Assembly (NCBI RefSeq): GCF_018861295.1
Contig: NZ_JAHLDM010000009.1
Location: 62,001 to 126,000 of the forward strand
Reading direction: 5' to 3'
DNA: 64,000 nucleotides
DNA from: Clostridium_AD estertheticum_D
GTDB taxonomy: Bacteria > Bacillota > Clostridia > Clostridiales > Clostridiaceae
This document shows positions 8,767-17,667 of the stretch, in pieces. Positions within the stretch are counted from its first letter, which is position 1; the number at the start of each line of letters is the position of its first letter. A program made the position numbers and the translations under genes. The notes below the pieces were generated by a model. That model was not told where the DNA came from. It did not search any database and saw only the letters and a program-made list of their open reading frames with translations.

Positions 8767-8804
8767 AAAAACTTTATAAAAACTTTAAAATTGCCTCTTA
8801 TAAT
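8767..8804 (+). promoter_or_regulatory. Direct-repeat operator and promoter of second ABC operon
   Basis: CTTTA cores at 8772 and 8783 (11-base period) lie inside AAAACTTTAT/AAAAACTTTAA, with TATAAT at 8799-8804. The second core to -10 distance is 16 bases, the same as in the copy at 3991-4027. Confidence 0.55.
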
Positions 8805-8857
8805 TAATTAGTGCTAAGAAATCAGTAGCACCAATTAAAATTAGGAGGCATTAATTT

Positions 8858-9595
8858 ATGTTAAATAAAAAAATTGAAGTTAAAAATGTGAGTAAAAAAA
8901 TAGGCAAAAGAACGATATTAAGCCATGTTTCTTTTGATGTTTATGAAGGGGATATTTGTGGTTTTATTGGACCTAATGGTGCAGGAAAGACCACTATGAT
9001 TCGGGTTATGACAAATTTAATTTCACCTACAGAAGGCGAAATTAATATAAATGGGGTTAACGTAGTAAAAGAAAGAAAAACTGCATTGTTAAAACTAGGG
9101 GCAATAGTGGAAGAGCCCATATTTTTTCCTTATATGTCTGGAAGGGAAAATCTTCGAAACTTAGCTATGTTAAATCCAGGTATGTCAAAGGCCGAGCAGA
9201 GAGAAAAGGTTGAAGAGGTTTTAAAGATAGTAGACCTTCAACCTAGAGCTGATGATAAGGTAAAAATTTATTCCTTAGGAATGAAGCAAAGACTGGGCAT
9301 TGCACAAGCACTCCTAAATAATCCAGAAATAATTATTTTAGATGAACCTGCTAATGGACTTGACCCAATGGGTATGAGAGACCTAAGAGAACTTATATTT
9401 AAGCTTCAAAAGGAAAAGAAAATAACCTTTTTAATATCAAGTCACCTGTTAGATGAATTACAGCAACTTTGTAATAGGTTCGTAGTAGTAAATGAAGGAA
9501 AGCTTATATGGCAAGGAAGTAAGACTGAATTTGAGTGCATAGGTGAAAGTGGAAGATTGGAAGAGGCATTTATAAAACTAGTAAGTGGATGTTAG
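8858..9595 (+). CDS. ABC transporter ATPase, BcrA/LanF type
   Basis: This 245-residue exporter ATPase is a close paralogue of the one at 4058. It has Walker A GPNGAGKTT, signature YSLGMKQRLGIAQAL and Walker B IIILDEPANGLDP. The Q-loop position carries Glu (GAIVEEP), as in LanF proteins. It starts the second exporter operon, with AGGAGG before ATG and a direct-repeat operator upstream. The expected role is expulsion of a peptide antibiotic from the membrane; the substrate is unknown. Confidence 0.9.
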   Translation: MLNKKIEVKNVSKKIGKRTILSHVSFDVYEGDICGFIGPNGAGKTTMIRVMTNLISPTEGEININGVNVVKERKTALLKLGAIVEEPIFFPYMSGRENLRNLAMLNPGMSKAEQREKVEEVLKIVDLQPRADDKVKIYSLGMKQRLGIAQALLNNPEIIILDEPANGLDPMGMRDLRELIFKLQKEKKITFLISSHLLDELQQLCNRFVVVNEGKLIWQGSKTEFECIGESGRLEEAFIKLVSGC

Positions 9596-9608
9596 GAGGC
9601 AATAAATT

Positions 9609-10430
9609 ATGAAACAATTATTTCTTAGTGAATGGCAAAGGTTGTGGAGCAGAAAATCTACCTGGATTTCATTTATGCTAATACCAGTAGTGCTTATAGT
9701 TTCAATAAAGCATTATATTAAAGTAGATGCTTTAATTACAGCTAATAATCTTAAATATGTTTCCTCTTTAAATTTTCCCAGTGCAGTGTTAGCAAGCGAG
9801 AGTATATGGATTTTTGATGTTATAGTAATTGTACTCATTATCATGGCTGTAACCAGTGAATATAGGGAAGGGCAGTTAAGAATGGTGATGATAAGGAGCT
9901 TTTCCTTCAGTGAAATTTTTAAAGCGAAGTATTTAGTTGTATTAAGTACAGTGTTTTTACTTCTATTTACTAATTTTATTTTAGGCACTTTTTTAGGCTA
10001 TTTAACGTTACCAAAGCAAGCGGTTCAATTTCCTTACTATTCAAGAAAATTTACAGCAAATGAAAGTATATTTTACAATATAAAATATTATATTATTGCA
10101 TTTGTAATTTTAGCTGCTATTATATCAGTGATTATGTGTATATCAATAATATGTAAAACCACTATAGGTGCATTAACATCTAGTTTGATATTTATAATTC
10201 TATCTATACTTATACCAGATTTGTGTTCTGTTTTCACAGGTAATGTTTCACAAATATATAAATTTTTTAATTATTCCTTTCTCATAAGAATTCAGTATGG
10301 TGGAATTGACATTTTACTTTCAGAAAGACCTCAAGAAGTAGGTATAATATTAACTTCTATTGTTTTTCATATAATAGTGTTTTATTTAATAGCATTTAAT
10401 TTATTTAGTGATCAAGATTGTTATATTTAG
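9609..10430 (+). CDS. ABC-2 type permease subunit
   Basis: This 273-residue membrane protein with about six transmembrane segments lies 13 bases after its ATPase, behind a GGAGG site. It aligns with the permease at 4820, including the IRSFSFSEIFKAKYLV cytoplasmic loop and the following membrane helix. It is part of the second exporter; its stop precedes the next permease by only a few bases. Confidence 0.85.
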   Translation: MKQLFLSEWQRLWSRKSTWISFMLIPVVLIVSIKHYIKVDALITANNLKYVSSLNFPSAVLASESIWIFDVIVIVLIIMAVTSEYREGQLRMVMIRSFSFSEIFKAKYLVVLSTVFLLLFTNFILGTFLGYLTLPKQAVQFPYYSRKFTANESIFYNIKYYIIAFVILAAIISVIMCISIICKTTIGALTSSLIFIILSILIPDLCSVFTGNVSQIYKFFNYSFLIRIQYGGIDILLSERPQEVGIILTSIVFHIIVFYLIAFNLFSDQDCYI

Positions 10431-10444
10431 GAGGTATGGTGAAT

Positions 10445-11218
10445 ATGAAAAGATTAATAACTTCAGAATTTCAAAGAATATGGGGAAATAGAAAGACTCA
10501 ATTATTATTAGTATTTTATGTAGTAGTGATAATATCAAGCTGTGTATTTAGACTTATGAGTCCATATGGTGCTTATGATGGAGTAAAATATAATGTGGAT
10601 TTGAATAGGCTTAATTTTTCACCTTTTGTGTTTTATGAAATAAGATTTGAACTATTATATATAATTTTGCCTATTTTATTTATGAATTCCATTAACTATG
10701 AACAGTCTATAGGAGCTTTTAGAATGTATGTAATAAGACCATACAAAAAGCAGGAATTTATAATAAGTAAGTGGATCGCATTAGCTTTAACAACATTTAT
10801 ATTCATATTTACAGCCTTTATAATAAGTACTGTTTTTGGATATTTGTTTATGCCTAAAGCATCATATGTTACGTTTTATAATATACAGCAGGATTTTTCA
10901 ATGGCACAGGCTTTTTCATATACTATAAAATTTTTTAGTATACAATTTGTTATATCCTTATGCATTTTAGCTTTAGCAAGTGTTATTGGAATAATAATAA
11001 ATAATTCTGTAATTTCAATTTTATCTGTTATAGCTATATCAGTAGGGTTAGGCTTTTTTACAAAAGCTTTTGAATTCTTAAATTACACTACTAAATATGG
11101 TTTTTATGTTTTAGCTAATACAGCACCTATAAGCTTTTACATGACTTTAATAGCCATTTTAGTTGTAGGACTATTTGTAAGTATGTTTTTATGGCAAAAG
11201 AAAGATCATCTTTATTAA
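10445..11218 (+). CDS. ABC-2 type permease subunit
   Basis: This 257-residue membrane protein has six likely transmembrane segments and is the paralogue of the permease at 5745. The start is set at ATG 10445 because AGGAGG at 10429-10434 gives normal spacing; earlier in-frame TTG/ATG/GTG codons overlap that site. It completes the second ATPase-permease-permease exporter. Confidence 0.85.
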   Translation: MKRLITSEFQRIWGNRKTQLLLVFYVVVIISSCVFRLMSPYGAYDGVKYNVDLNRLNFSPFVFYEIRFELLYIILPILFMNSINYEQSIGAFRMYVIRPYKKQEFIISKWIALALTTFIFIFTAFIISTVFGYLFMPKASYVTFYNIQQDFSMAQAFSYTIKFFSIQFVISLCILALASVIGIIINNSVISILSVIAISVGLGFFTKAFEFLNYTTKYGFYVLANTAPISFYMTLIAILVVGLFVSMFLWQKKDHLY

Positions 11219-11233
11219 TAGGAGTTGATTCCG

Positions 11234-12544
11234 TTGAAGAAAATTATAATTATAGTAGTTTGTGCATTTATGTTTATATTAGCAGGATTTACATTTAATA
11301 AGCAGTATAATAAATACAAAGCAAATAAAGCTATTAATGCTTTTAAAAGCAAAGCAATAAATATAAAAACTGTAAAATACAATAGTGGTTTTGAAGATTT
11401 AATGGCTTTAAAATCCACATTAAAGGATAAAAGAATTATTGCTATGGGGGAAGCTACTCATGGAACAAAAGAATTTTTTCAAATGAAACATAGAATACTT
11501 CAATTCCTTGTGGAAGAAATGGGCTATACTGTTTTTGGTATAGAAGCCTCTATGCCCGATTGTATGGCAATAAATGACTATATTTTATATGGTAATGGAG
11601 ATGCAAAACAGGTTGTAAAGGGAATGGGATTTTGGACCTGGGACACTAAGGAAGTTTTAGATATGGTAGAGTGGATGAGAGAATATAATGAAACCCATAC
11701 AAAAAAGATTAAATTTTATGGCTTTGATATGCAGTCTTCACATACAGCGACTAAAAATGTTATAGAATATTTAAAAAGAGTTGATACCCATTATGAAGCT
11801 AATGTACATGATGCACTTTCAAAATTTAATGACAATAATATAGACATTCATAAGGTTAAAGAAATAATAAATACCTTTGAGAAAAACAAAGATGAATATA
11901 TAAAAAAATCTTCAAAAGAGCAATATGAACTTTGCATGCAAAATTTAAAGGTTATATGTGAGTTATATGATATGCTCGGTACTAAGCAAAGTGATTTTCA
12001 AATGGAAACTAAAAGAGATAAGTATATGGCTGAGAACGTAAAATGGATTTTAGATTATGAAGGAGAAGGTAGTAAAATCATGATATGGGCACATAATGTA
12101 CATGTTTCAAAGGGAATAGATAATTTTAATGACTCAAATCCAGAATATTCAGAGGGAAATGTAAAAAGAATGGGTTCCAATTTATATGATATGTATAAAG
12201 ATAAAATGTATGTTATTGGTTTCGAATTTAATAAAGGTGATTTTAGAGCCAACTTTACAAATAAAAAAAATGGTCAAACAGTTAATGGAAAATGCACTCT
12301 ACAGGCAGCAAAAGAAGAGTCTGCAGCATATATTTTTTCTAAAGTTAACCCTCTTTTTTTCATAGATTTTAAGACTTGTGCGGATGATAAATATGCAAAA
12401 AGTATTTTATCCACATCACAAAGTTGTCATGAAATAGGTGCTGGTTTTTCAGGAGAAGCTATGAGCTTTAAATCAGAAATTTTAAATATTCGATACGATG
12501 GATTAATATTTGTAAATACCACAAACAGTACTAAACCTAACTAA
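11234..12544 (+). CDS. Membrane-anchored erythromycin esterase family protein
   Basis: This 436-residue member of the erythromycin esterase (Ere) superfamily has an N-terminal membrane anchor (about residues 2-18, IIIIVVCAFMFILAGF). The active-site signature MGEATHGTKEFFQMKHR is complete, with the Glu and His of GEATHG. GFDMQ and IWAHNVHVSK follow, carrying the usual second catalytic His. True EreA/B hydrolyse macrolide lactones, but most family members have unknown substrates. It sits at the end of an antibiotic-exporter operon, 15 bases after a permease, and 21 bases before a sensor kinase. The TTG at 11234 gives the best distance from AGGAG. The anchor suggests action at the outer membrane face, where macrolides would not normally be hydrolysed. 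Confidence 0.82.
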   Translation: MKKIIIIVVCAFMFILAGFTFNKQYNKYKANKAINAFKSKAINIKTVKYNSGFEDLMALKSTLKDKRIIAMGEATHGTKEFFQMKHRILQFLVEEMGYTVFGIEASMPDCMAINDYILYGNGDAKQVVKGMGFWTWDTKEVLDMVEWMREYNETHTKKIKFYGFDMQSSHTATKNVIEYLKRVDTHYEANVHDALSKFNDNNIDIHKVKEIINTFEKNKDEYIKKSSKEQYELCMQNLKVICELYDMLGTKQSDFQMETKRDKYMAENVKWILDYEGEGSKIMIWAHNVHVSKGIDNFNDSNPEYSEGNVKRMGSNLYDMYKDKMYVIGFEFNKGDFRANFTNKKNGQTVNGKCTLQAAKEESAAYIFSKVNPLFFIDFKTCADDKYAKSILSTSQSCHEIGAGFSGEAMSFKSEILNIRYDGLIFVNTTNSTKPN

Positions 12545-12565
12545 TTTTGTAGGAGTAGAATATAA

Positions 12566-14008
12566 ATGGGAAAATTAAGGACAATGAAAAACGCAACTTT
12601 TAAAAGACAATTTATGATTTCAATAATTCTAGTTCTTGTATTAAGTCTTTCTTTTACTGTAGGTGGTTTAGTATTAGAACTTTGGCTAATTAACAAGGAG
12701 ATAATATTAAGAGCAAATTATTATAGTTCAGAGGTTCCTAAAATCGAAGAGTATATAAATAAAAATAAGGATAAAATTTTAAATGAAAATTTTAAGAAGG
12801 AACTTGAAAACAAAATACCTACTGCTGGTATTGAGTATGAAGTTGTGGATTCAAAGGGTACTCTTTCTTATGGTTATTTTAAAAAGCCAATTGTATCAAA
12901 AATATCAATGACTAAAGAGAAAGTCACTAAAACCAATGGATGGATAAACACAAAGGTAATAAAATACATTCCTGTCTTAGATAACAATGAATTAAAAGGA
13001 ATGGTCATATTAAAATATTATATAGGAAATAGTGTTAAAAACCCTAATTATAATTGGCTTGTTGCCTATTCAGATTTATACGTATTCCTAGCTCCATTTG
13101 TATACATTATATTATTCAGTGTATTTTTTGCTGGTAGATTTAATAAAAAAATAAATATTCCTCTAAAACAGTTAATGGAGGGTGCTGAAAAGATACGAGT
13201 CCGAGATTTAGAATTTAACATAACTTATGAAAGTAATAATGAACTAGGAAAGCTTTGTAAATCCTTTGAAGATATGAGGATAGACCTTAAAAAATCTTTA
13301 GAAAGTCAGTGGAGATTGGAAGAGGAAAGAAGAGAAATGGTAGGTGCGGTTGCTCATGATTTAAAAACGCCTATTACTATAATAAAAGGACATGTGGAAG
13401 GTCTTTTAGAAAGTAAAGAATTGGATAGTTATAAGTTATATAAATACTTAAATTTAATAAATAAAAATACAGATAGAATGACTAAGCTAGTTGGAAGAAT
13501 AAATTTACTAACTAAAATTGAAAATGTAGATTTTAAGCTTAATGCTAAAGAATGTGATTTAGTAGATCACATAAAGGAATTAAGCATGGACTATAATATT
13601 TTAGTTCAGGATAAAAAAATAAACTTTACATGTAAAATTGAAGACTTCAGAAATTCTAATAGCTTGATTAGAATAGATACCTATGCATTGTCAGAAATCC
13701 TAGATAATCTGATGTCTAATAGTGTGAGATTTACCCCGGAGGGAGGAAATATAACTCTAAGTTTAAAGTTATATTTAGATAAAATGATTTTTTCAATTTC
13801 TGATACAGGTTGTGGATTTTCTAAAAAGGATACGGTGAATATTTTTAAAAAGTTTTATCAAGGGGATGAATCTAGGTCAATGGAAAAAAATCATGCTGGG
13901 TTAGGGCTTTACATTGTTAAAACTTTGGTAAGCAAATTTAATGGCTTTGTCAAAGCTAAAAATAATGTTGAAGGTGGCGGAGAAGTTATAATTTTTATAC
14001 CCTATTAA
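12566..14008 (+). CDS. Sensor histidine kinase, no adjacent regulator
   Basis: This 480-residue membrane kinase is paralogous to the one at 7209. A transmembrane segment at about 14-37 is followed by an extracellular region of about 130 residues, a second segment (about 170-190) and a HAMP domain. The acceptor His is in VAHDLKTPIT, with N box DNLMSNSVRFT and glycine boxes DTGCGFS and GLGLYI. It follows the esterase-like gene closely and was probably transcribed with it. No regulator adjoins it. The unpaired regulator at 3209, nine kb upstream, is the natural candidate partner. Confidence 0.9.
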   Translation: MGKLRTMKNATFKRQFMISIILVLVLSLSFTVGGLVLELWLINKEIILRANYYSSEVPKIEEYINKNKDKILNENFKKELENKIPTAGIEYEVVDSKGTLSYGYFKKPIVSKISMTKEKVTKTNGWINTKVIKYIPVLDNNELKGMVILKYYIGNSVKNPNYNWLVAYSDLYVFLAPFVYIILFSVFFAGRFNKKINIPLKQLMEGAEKIRVRDLEFNITYESNNELGKLCKSFEDMRIDLKKSLESQWRLEEERREMVGAVAHDLKTPITIIKGHVEGLLESKELDSYKLYKYLNLINKNTDRMTKLVGRINLLTKIENVDFKLNAKECDLVDHIKELSMDYNILVQDKKINFTCKIEDFRNSNSLIRIDTYALSEILDNLMSNSVRFTPEGGNITLSLKLYLDKMIFSISDTGCGFSKKDTVNIFKKFYQGDESRSMEKNHAGLGLYIVKTLVSKFNGFVKAKNNVEGGGEVIIFIPY

Positions 14009-14069
14009 ACCCCAGAGCTGAAGTATAATTTAATAAAGTTTTTTTGTATTTATTGCCATTTTAATGGAG

Positions 14070-14101
14070 TTAATGAAAATGCAATTCATTAAAAGGGTTT
14101 T
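14070..14101 (+). terminator. Possible terminator after kinase
   Basis: An 8-bp inverted repeat (TTAATGAA / TTCATTAA, 14070-14077 and 14085-14092) is followed by AAGGGTTTTT. The stem has few GC pairs. Confidence 0.35.
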
Positions 14102-14205
14102 TATATAATTGCAAGATGGCATGGAGTAAAATGTAAGGTGAATCGATGGTAGAATATTTTTCAAAACATTATACTGACTATATCAATAAGAAAGAGGTGA
14201 CAGAT

Positions 14206-14973
14206 ATGCCAGTATTAAAAGTAGAAAATTTGAAAAAGACTTATTCATCAAAGAATGGTGGAAACAGATCAAAAGCATTAAATGGCATTAGTTTTGAAGT
14301 AGAAAAAGGAGAATTTGTTGGAATCATGGGACCTTCAGGATCAGGAAAATCAACACTGCTAAATGTGATAGCAACAATTGATGAAGCAACTTCAGGAAGC
14401 GTGATAATTGGAAAACAGAATATTAACATGATGAATAGTGAAGAACTAGCAATTTTTCGAAGAGAAAAGCTAGGATTTATTTTTCAGGATTATAATTTGC
14501 TAGATACCATGACTCTTCGTGAGAATATAGCATTACCACTTGTACTTGCAAAAGAAAATCCAAAAATCATTGCTCAAAGAGTAGAAGTGATAGCAAGTGC
14601 ATTAGGCATTGAAGAACTATTAGGAAAATATCCCTATGAGGTATCGGGAGGTCAGCGTCAGAGAGCGTCTGCAGCAAGAGCAATGATTAGTAATCCAGAA
14701 TTGATATTAGCAGATGAACCAACAGGAGCATTAGATTCCAAATCATCTACAGAACTACTTCAATGTTTGACTGACATGAATGAGAGAAATGCAGTAACAA
14801 TTCTTTTAGTTACACATGATGCGTTTACGGCAAGTTATTGTAAACGAATTTTATTTATAAAGGATGGAACTATTTTTACCGAAATAGATCGTGGTGGAAG
14901 CCGAAAAGAATTTTTTGATCAGATATTAAAAGTGCTTGCAATACTAGGAGGTGACAATCGTGAACTTCTTTAG
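14206..14973 (+). CDS. ABC transporter ATPase, BceA/MacB type
   Basis: This 255-residue ATPase of a peptide-antibiotic transporter of the BceAB class carries Walker A GPSGSGKST, the Q-loop FIFQDYN, signature VSGGQRQR and Walker B LILADEPTGALD. ATG 14206 is chosen over an in-frame ATG at 14146 because GAGGTG lies seven bases upstream and the family begins at MPVLKVENLKK. It overlaps the permease start by 14 bases. With the permease, regulator and kinase that follow it forms a full BceAB-RS module. Such modules give resistance to bacitracin-like peptides and lantibiotics by flux-sensing. Confidence 0.92.
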   Translation: MPVLKVENLKKTYSSKNGGNRSKALNGISFEVEKGEFVGIMGPSGSGKSTLLNVIATIDEATSGSVIIGKQNINMMNSEELAIFRREKLGFIFQDYNLLDTMTLRENIALPLVLAKENPKIIAQRVEVIASALGIEELLGKYPYEVSGGQRQRASAARAMISNPELILADEPTGALDSKSSTELLQCLTDMNERNAVTILLVTHDAFTASYCKRILFIKDGTIFTEIDRGGSRKEFFDQILKVLAILGGDNRELL

Positions 14974-16981
14974 TATGGCAGTTAAAAATATTCAAAGAAA
15001 ATTAGATACTTATCTTACGTATTTTTTGAGTGCCGCTTTTGCTGTAACTATTTTCTTTATCTTTTGTTCCATTTATTATAATCCGGAATTTGCTGATTTT
15101 CATACGGGAGTAAGTAAAATAGGAATTATATTTAAAATTTCATCAGTAGTTGTTCTCTTATTTTCTGGTGTGTTTGTTTATTATGCAAATTCACTGTTTA
15201 TCAAGTCTAGAAAAAAGGAAATTGCCATATATTCCTTGTTAGGTATGAGGAAAAAAGAAATTGGGCAGCTTTTGTTTTTAGAAACCTTACTAGTTGGAGT
15301 AGGTTCTATTATAAGTGGAATTTTACTAGGAAGTCTTTTTACAAGATTTTTTTCTATGATACTAAAAAAACTAATGCTAGGTGGAGCACCTGGAAATGAT
15401 ATTGCCTTTCATCTTACCTGGCAGCCAGTTGTTGTTAGTATTGTTGTTTTTTTGATACTCTTTATTTTAAATGCACTATACTCACTTAAAACCGTTTTTG
15501 GGAGTAAATTAATAGATTTGTTATCAGCAGAAAAGGAAGGAGAAACAGCACCTAAGTTTTCGGTTGTATTATCTGTATTATCAATATTAATGATTTTTGT
15601 TTCCTATTTAGTTTTTCTTAATTTTAATGGTGACGATGGAGCAATGAAATTAATTGGTCCAGCTATTTTTGCCTGTGTATTACTTGCAACTGGAACCTAT
15701 CTATTATTTCAAAATATAGTAATATGGTTACTGTCAAAATGTAAAAAGAATATAAGGTTCTATTATAAAACAGGAAATTTCATTAGCACATCGCAGAATG
15801 TATATCGAATAAAAGCAAATTCAAATATTTTTTGTGTAATAGCTCTGTTAAGTGCATTTACTGTTACAGTTATGAGTGCAGCAATTTCGTTTTATTTAAC
15901 ACTGGGAAATTCTATGCCAATTTATGCACCATATTCATATTTATGTGAAAATCTAAATGAGGTGGCAACAAAGCAGGTACTGCAAACTGTTTCAGAAGAT
16001 GATACGGTAAAATTACATGCAGTAACCGATCTGAATGTTCTTTCAACATCTGCATCACTAGAAGGTTATAAAGTAGATACCAATAATGCTTATGAGAAAA
16101 CAACAACGCAGGTAGGGGAAAATCTTACAATCGATATTATTAAGTTCAGTGATTATCAAAAGGTGGTACAAGACACTGAAGCAATAGAATCAAAAGGCAA
16201 TAAAGGAGCCATTTTTGTATCTGAATTAACTAAAGGTGAATGTCTTTTCTTAGATGGGAACTATGGACATGATTATAGTGAGCATATAACAGGTAAGAAT
16301 ATTCAGGTTAAGACAGATGGTGGTATTACCGCTTTTAAAATTGTAGATGTATCTTTATTTAAATATATTGGAGCAGCACATGCGAGAACAACACTGGTTC
16401 TTGAGGATTCTGATTATGAGCGGCACTTTGCATTAAAGGATTCATATAAAATTTGCCATTATATTGGACTAAAGTTTGATAATCCATTGGAAGTAAGTAC
16501 TCTCTTTGATAAATTGAATACCATTGTAGCTACTAAAAATCACGATAAGTCTTATTTAGAATATCACCAGATATTTTTCAATATGTATGGTGCATATATC
16601 TTTATCGGTATGTTTTTGGGCATTTTGTTTTTGATGGCTGCAGGCAGTATTATATTTTACAAACAGCTTATGGAAGCACGAGATGATATGGGAAGATATG
16701 AGATTTTGAGAAAAATTGGAATGACAGAAAAAGAGGTATTAAGATCTGTACGAAGACAGATCGCAATTGTATTTTTGCTTCCATTTATGGTGGCTATGAT
16801 GCATACAGTGGTTATATTAAAGACATATCAGAATATGGTGTATACATTAACCACAGATTCACCTATACTTGTATATGCACTTTTGGTTGTAGCGATATAT
16901 TTTATAATATATGGTCTGTTTTACTTATTTTCAGTAAAAGGATATATGAAAACGGTATGGAATAAGAGCACTGTTTCGTAA
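14960..16981 (+). CDS. BceB-like FtsX-family permease
   Basis: This 673-residue membrane protein has the expected ten-helix layout: one N-terminal helix, a three-helix FtsX domain (about 50-190), more helices to about 320, a large extracellular domain of about 200 residues (about 320-530), and a C-terminal FtsX domain. GTG 14960 is chosen because AGGAGGT lies seven bases before it; the earlier GTG at 14951 overlaps that site. The gene overlaps the ATPase gene. The extracellular domain is the likely contact for the peptide and the kinase. Confidence 0.9.
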   Translation: MNFFSMAVKNIQRKLDTYLTYFLSAAFAVTIFFIFCSIYYNPEFADFHTGVSKIGIIFKISSVVVLLFSGVFVYYANSLFIKSRKKEIAIYSLLGMRKKEIGQLLFLETLLVGVGSIISGILLGSLFTRFFSMILKKLMLGGAPGNDIAFHLTWQPVVVSIVVFLILFILNALYSLKTVFGSKLIDLLSAEKEGETAPKFSVVLSVLSILMIFVSYLVFLNFNGDDGAMKLIGPAIFACVLLATGTYLLFQNIVIWLLSKCKKNIRFYYKTGNFISTSQNVYRIKANSNIFCVIALLSAFTVTVMSAAISFYLTLGNSMPIYAPYSYLCENLNEVATKQVLQTVSEDDTVKLHAVTDLNVLSTSASLEGYKVDTNNAYEKTTTQVGENLTIDIIKFSDYQKVVQDTEAIESKGNKGAIFVSELTKGECLFLDGNYGHDYSEHITGKNIQVKTDGGITAFKIVDVSLFKYIGAAHARTTLVLEDSDYERHFALKDSYKICHYIGLKFDNPLEVSTLFDKLNTIVATKNHDKSYLEYHQIFFNMYGAYIFIGMFLGILFLMAAGSIIFYKQLMEARDDMGRYEILRKIGMTEKEVLRSVRRQIAIVFLLPFMVAMMHTVVILKTYQNMVYTLTTDSPILVYALLVVAIYFIIYGLFYLFSVKGYMKTVWNKSTVS

Positions 16982-16995
16982 TGGGGGAATGATGG

Positions 16996-17667
16996 ATGTA
17001 TAAAATCATGGTAGTGGAGGATGATTCTAATATTAGTAAAATAATATGTGAAAATCTTGAAAAACAAGGATTTCAGTGTCTTAGAATTGTTCAATTTGAA
17101 AATATAGTAGAAGAATTCATAAAGTTTAAACCGGAACTTATTCTGATGGATATTAATTTGCCAGGAAATGATGGGTTTTATTGGTGTGAGAAAATAAGGG
17201 CGCTTTCAAAAGCACCCCTTATTTTTATATCTGCCAGAAATTCAGATATGGATATTGTTGTAGCAACTAATATGGGTGGAGATGATTATCTTGTGAAACC
17301 ATTTTCATTAGAAGTATTAGTGGCTAAGGTCAAAGGAATGCTTAGAAGAACATATTCTTATAATGAAGGTGATACCAATATTCTGTCATTTGGAGAATTG
17401 ATTTTTAATGCTGATAATGGAATGATTGCGTGTAAAGAGAAGATAGAGGAACTTACTCATAATGAAATGGGAATTCTTAAAATACTACTTAGAAATCAGG
17501 GGAAAATAGTAAGCAGAGAGAGAATCATGCGAACACTATGGAAGGACGAGAGATTTATTGATGACAATACATTAACGGTGAATATTACAAGACTTCGCAA
17601 GAAATTAAGTGCTATAGGATATGAAAATATAATAAAGACAATCCGAAATGAGGGATACATCATATGA
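16996..17667 (+). CDS. BceR-like response regulator
   Basis: This 223-residue OmpR-family regulator has VEDDSN, the acceptor Asp in LMDINLPG, FISARN and VKPFSLE. The winged-helix domain ends TIRNEGYII. It lies 14 bases after the permease, and its stop overlaps the kinase start (ATGA). It should activate the upstream ATPase-permease pair. The output domain is less like the regulators at 3209 and 6532, so cross-talk is not obvious. Confidence 0.9.
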   Translation: MYKIMVVEDDSNISKIICENLEKQGFQCLRIVQFENIVEEFIKFKPELILMDINLPGNDGFYWCEKIRALSKAPLIFISARNSDMDIVVATNMGGDDYLVKPFSLEVLVAKVKGMLRRTYSYNEGDTNILSFGELIFNADNGMIACKEKIEELTHNEMGILKILLRNQGKIVSRERIMRTLWKDERFIDDNTLTVNITRLRKKLSAIGYENIIKTIRNEGYII

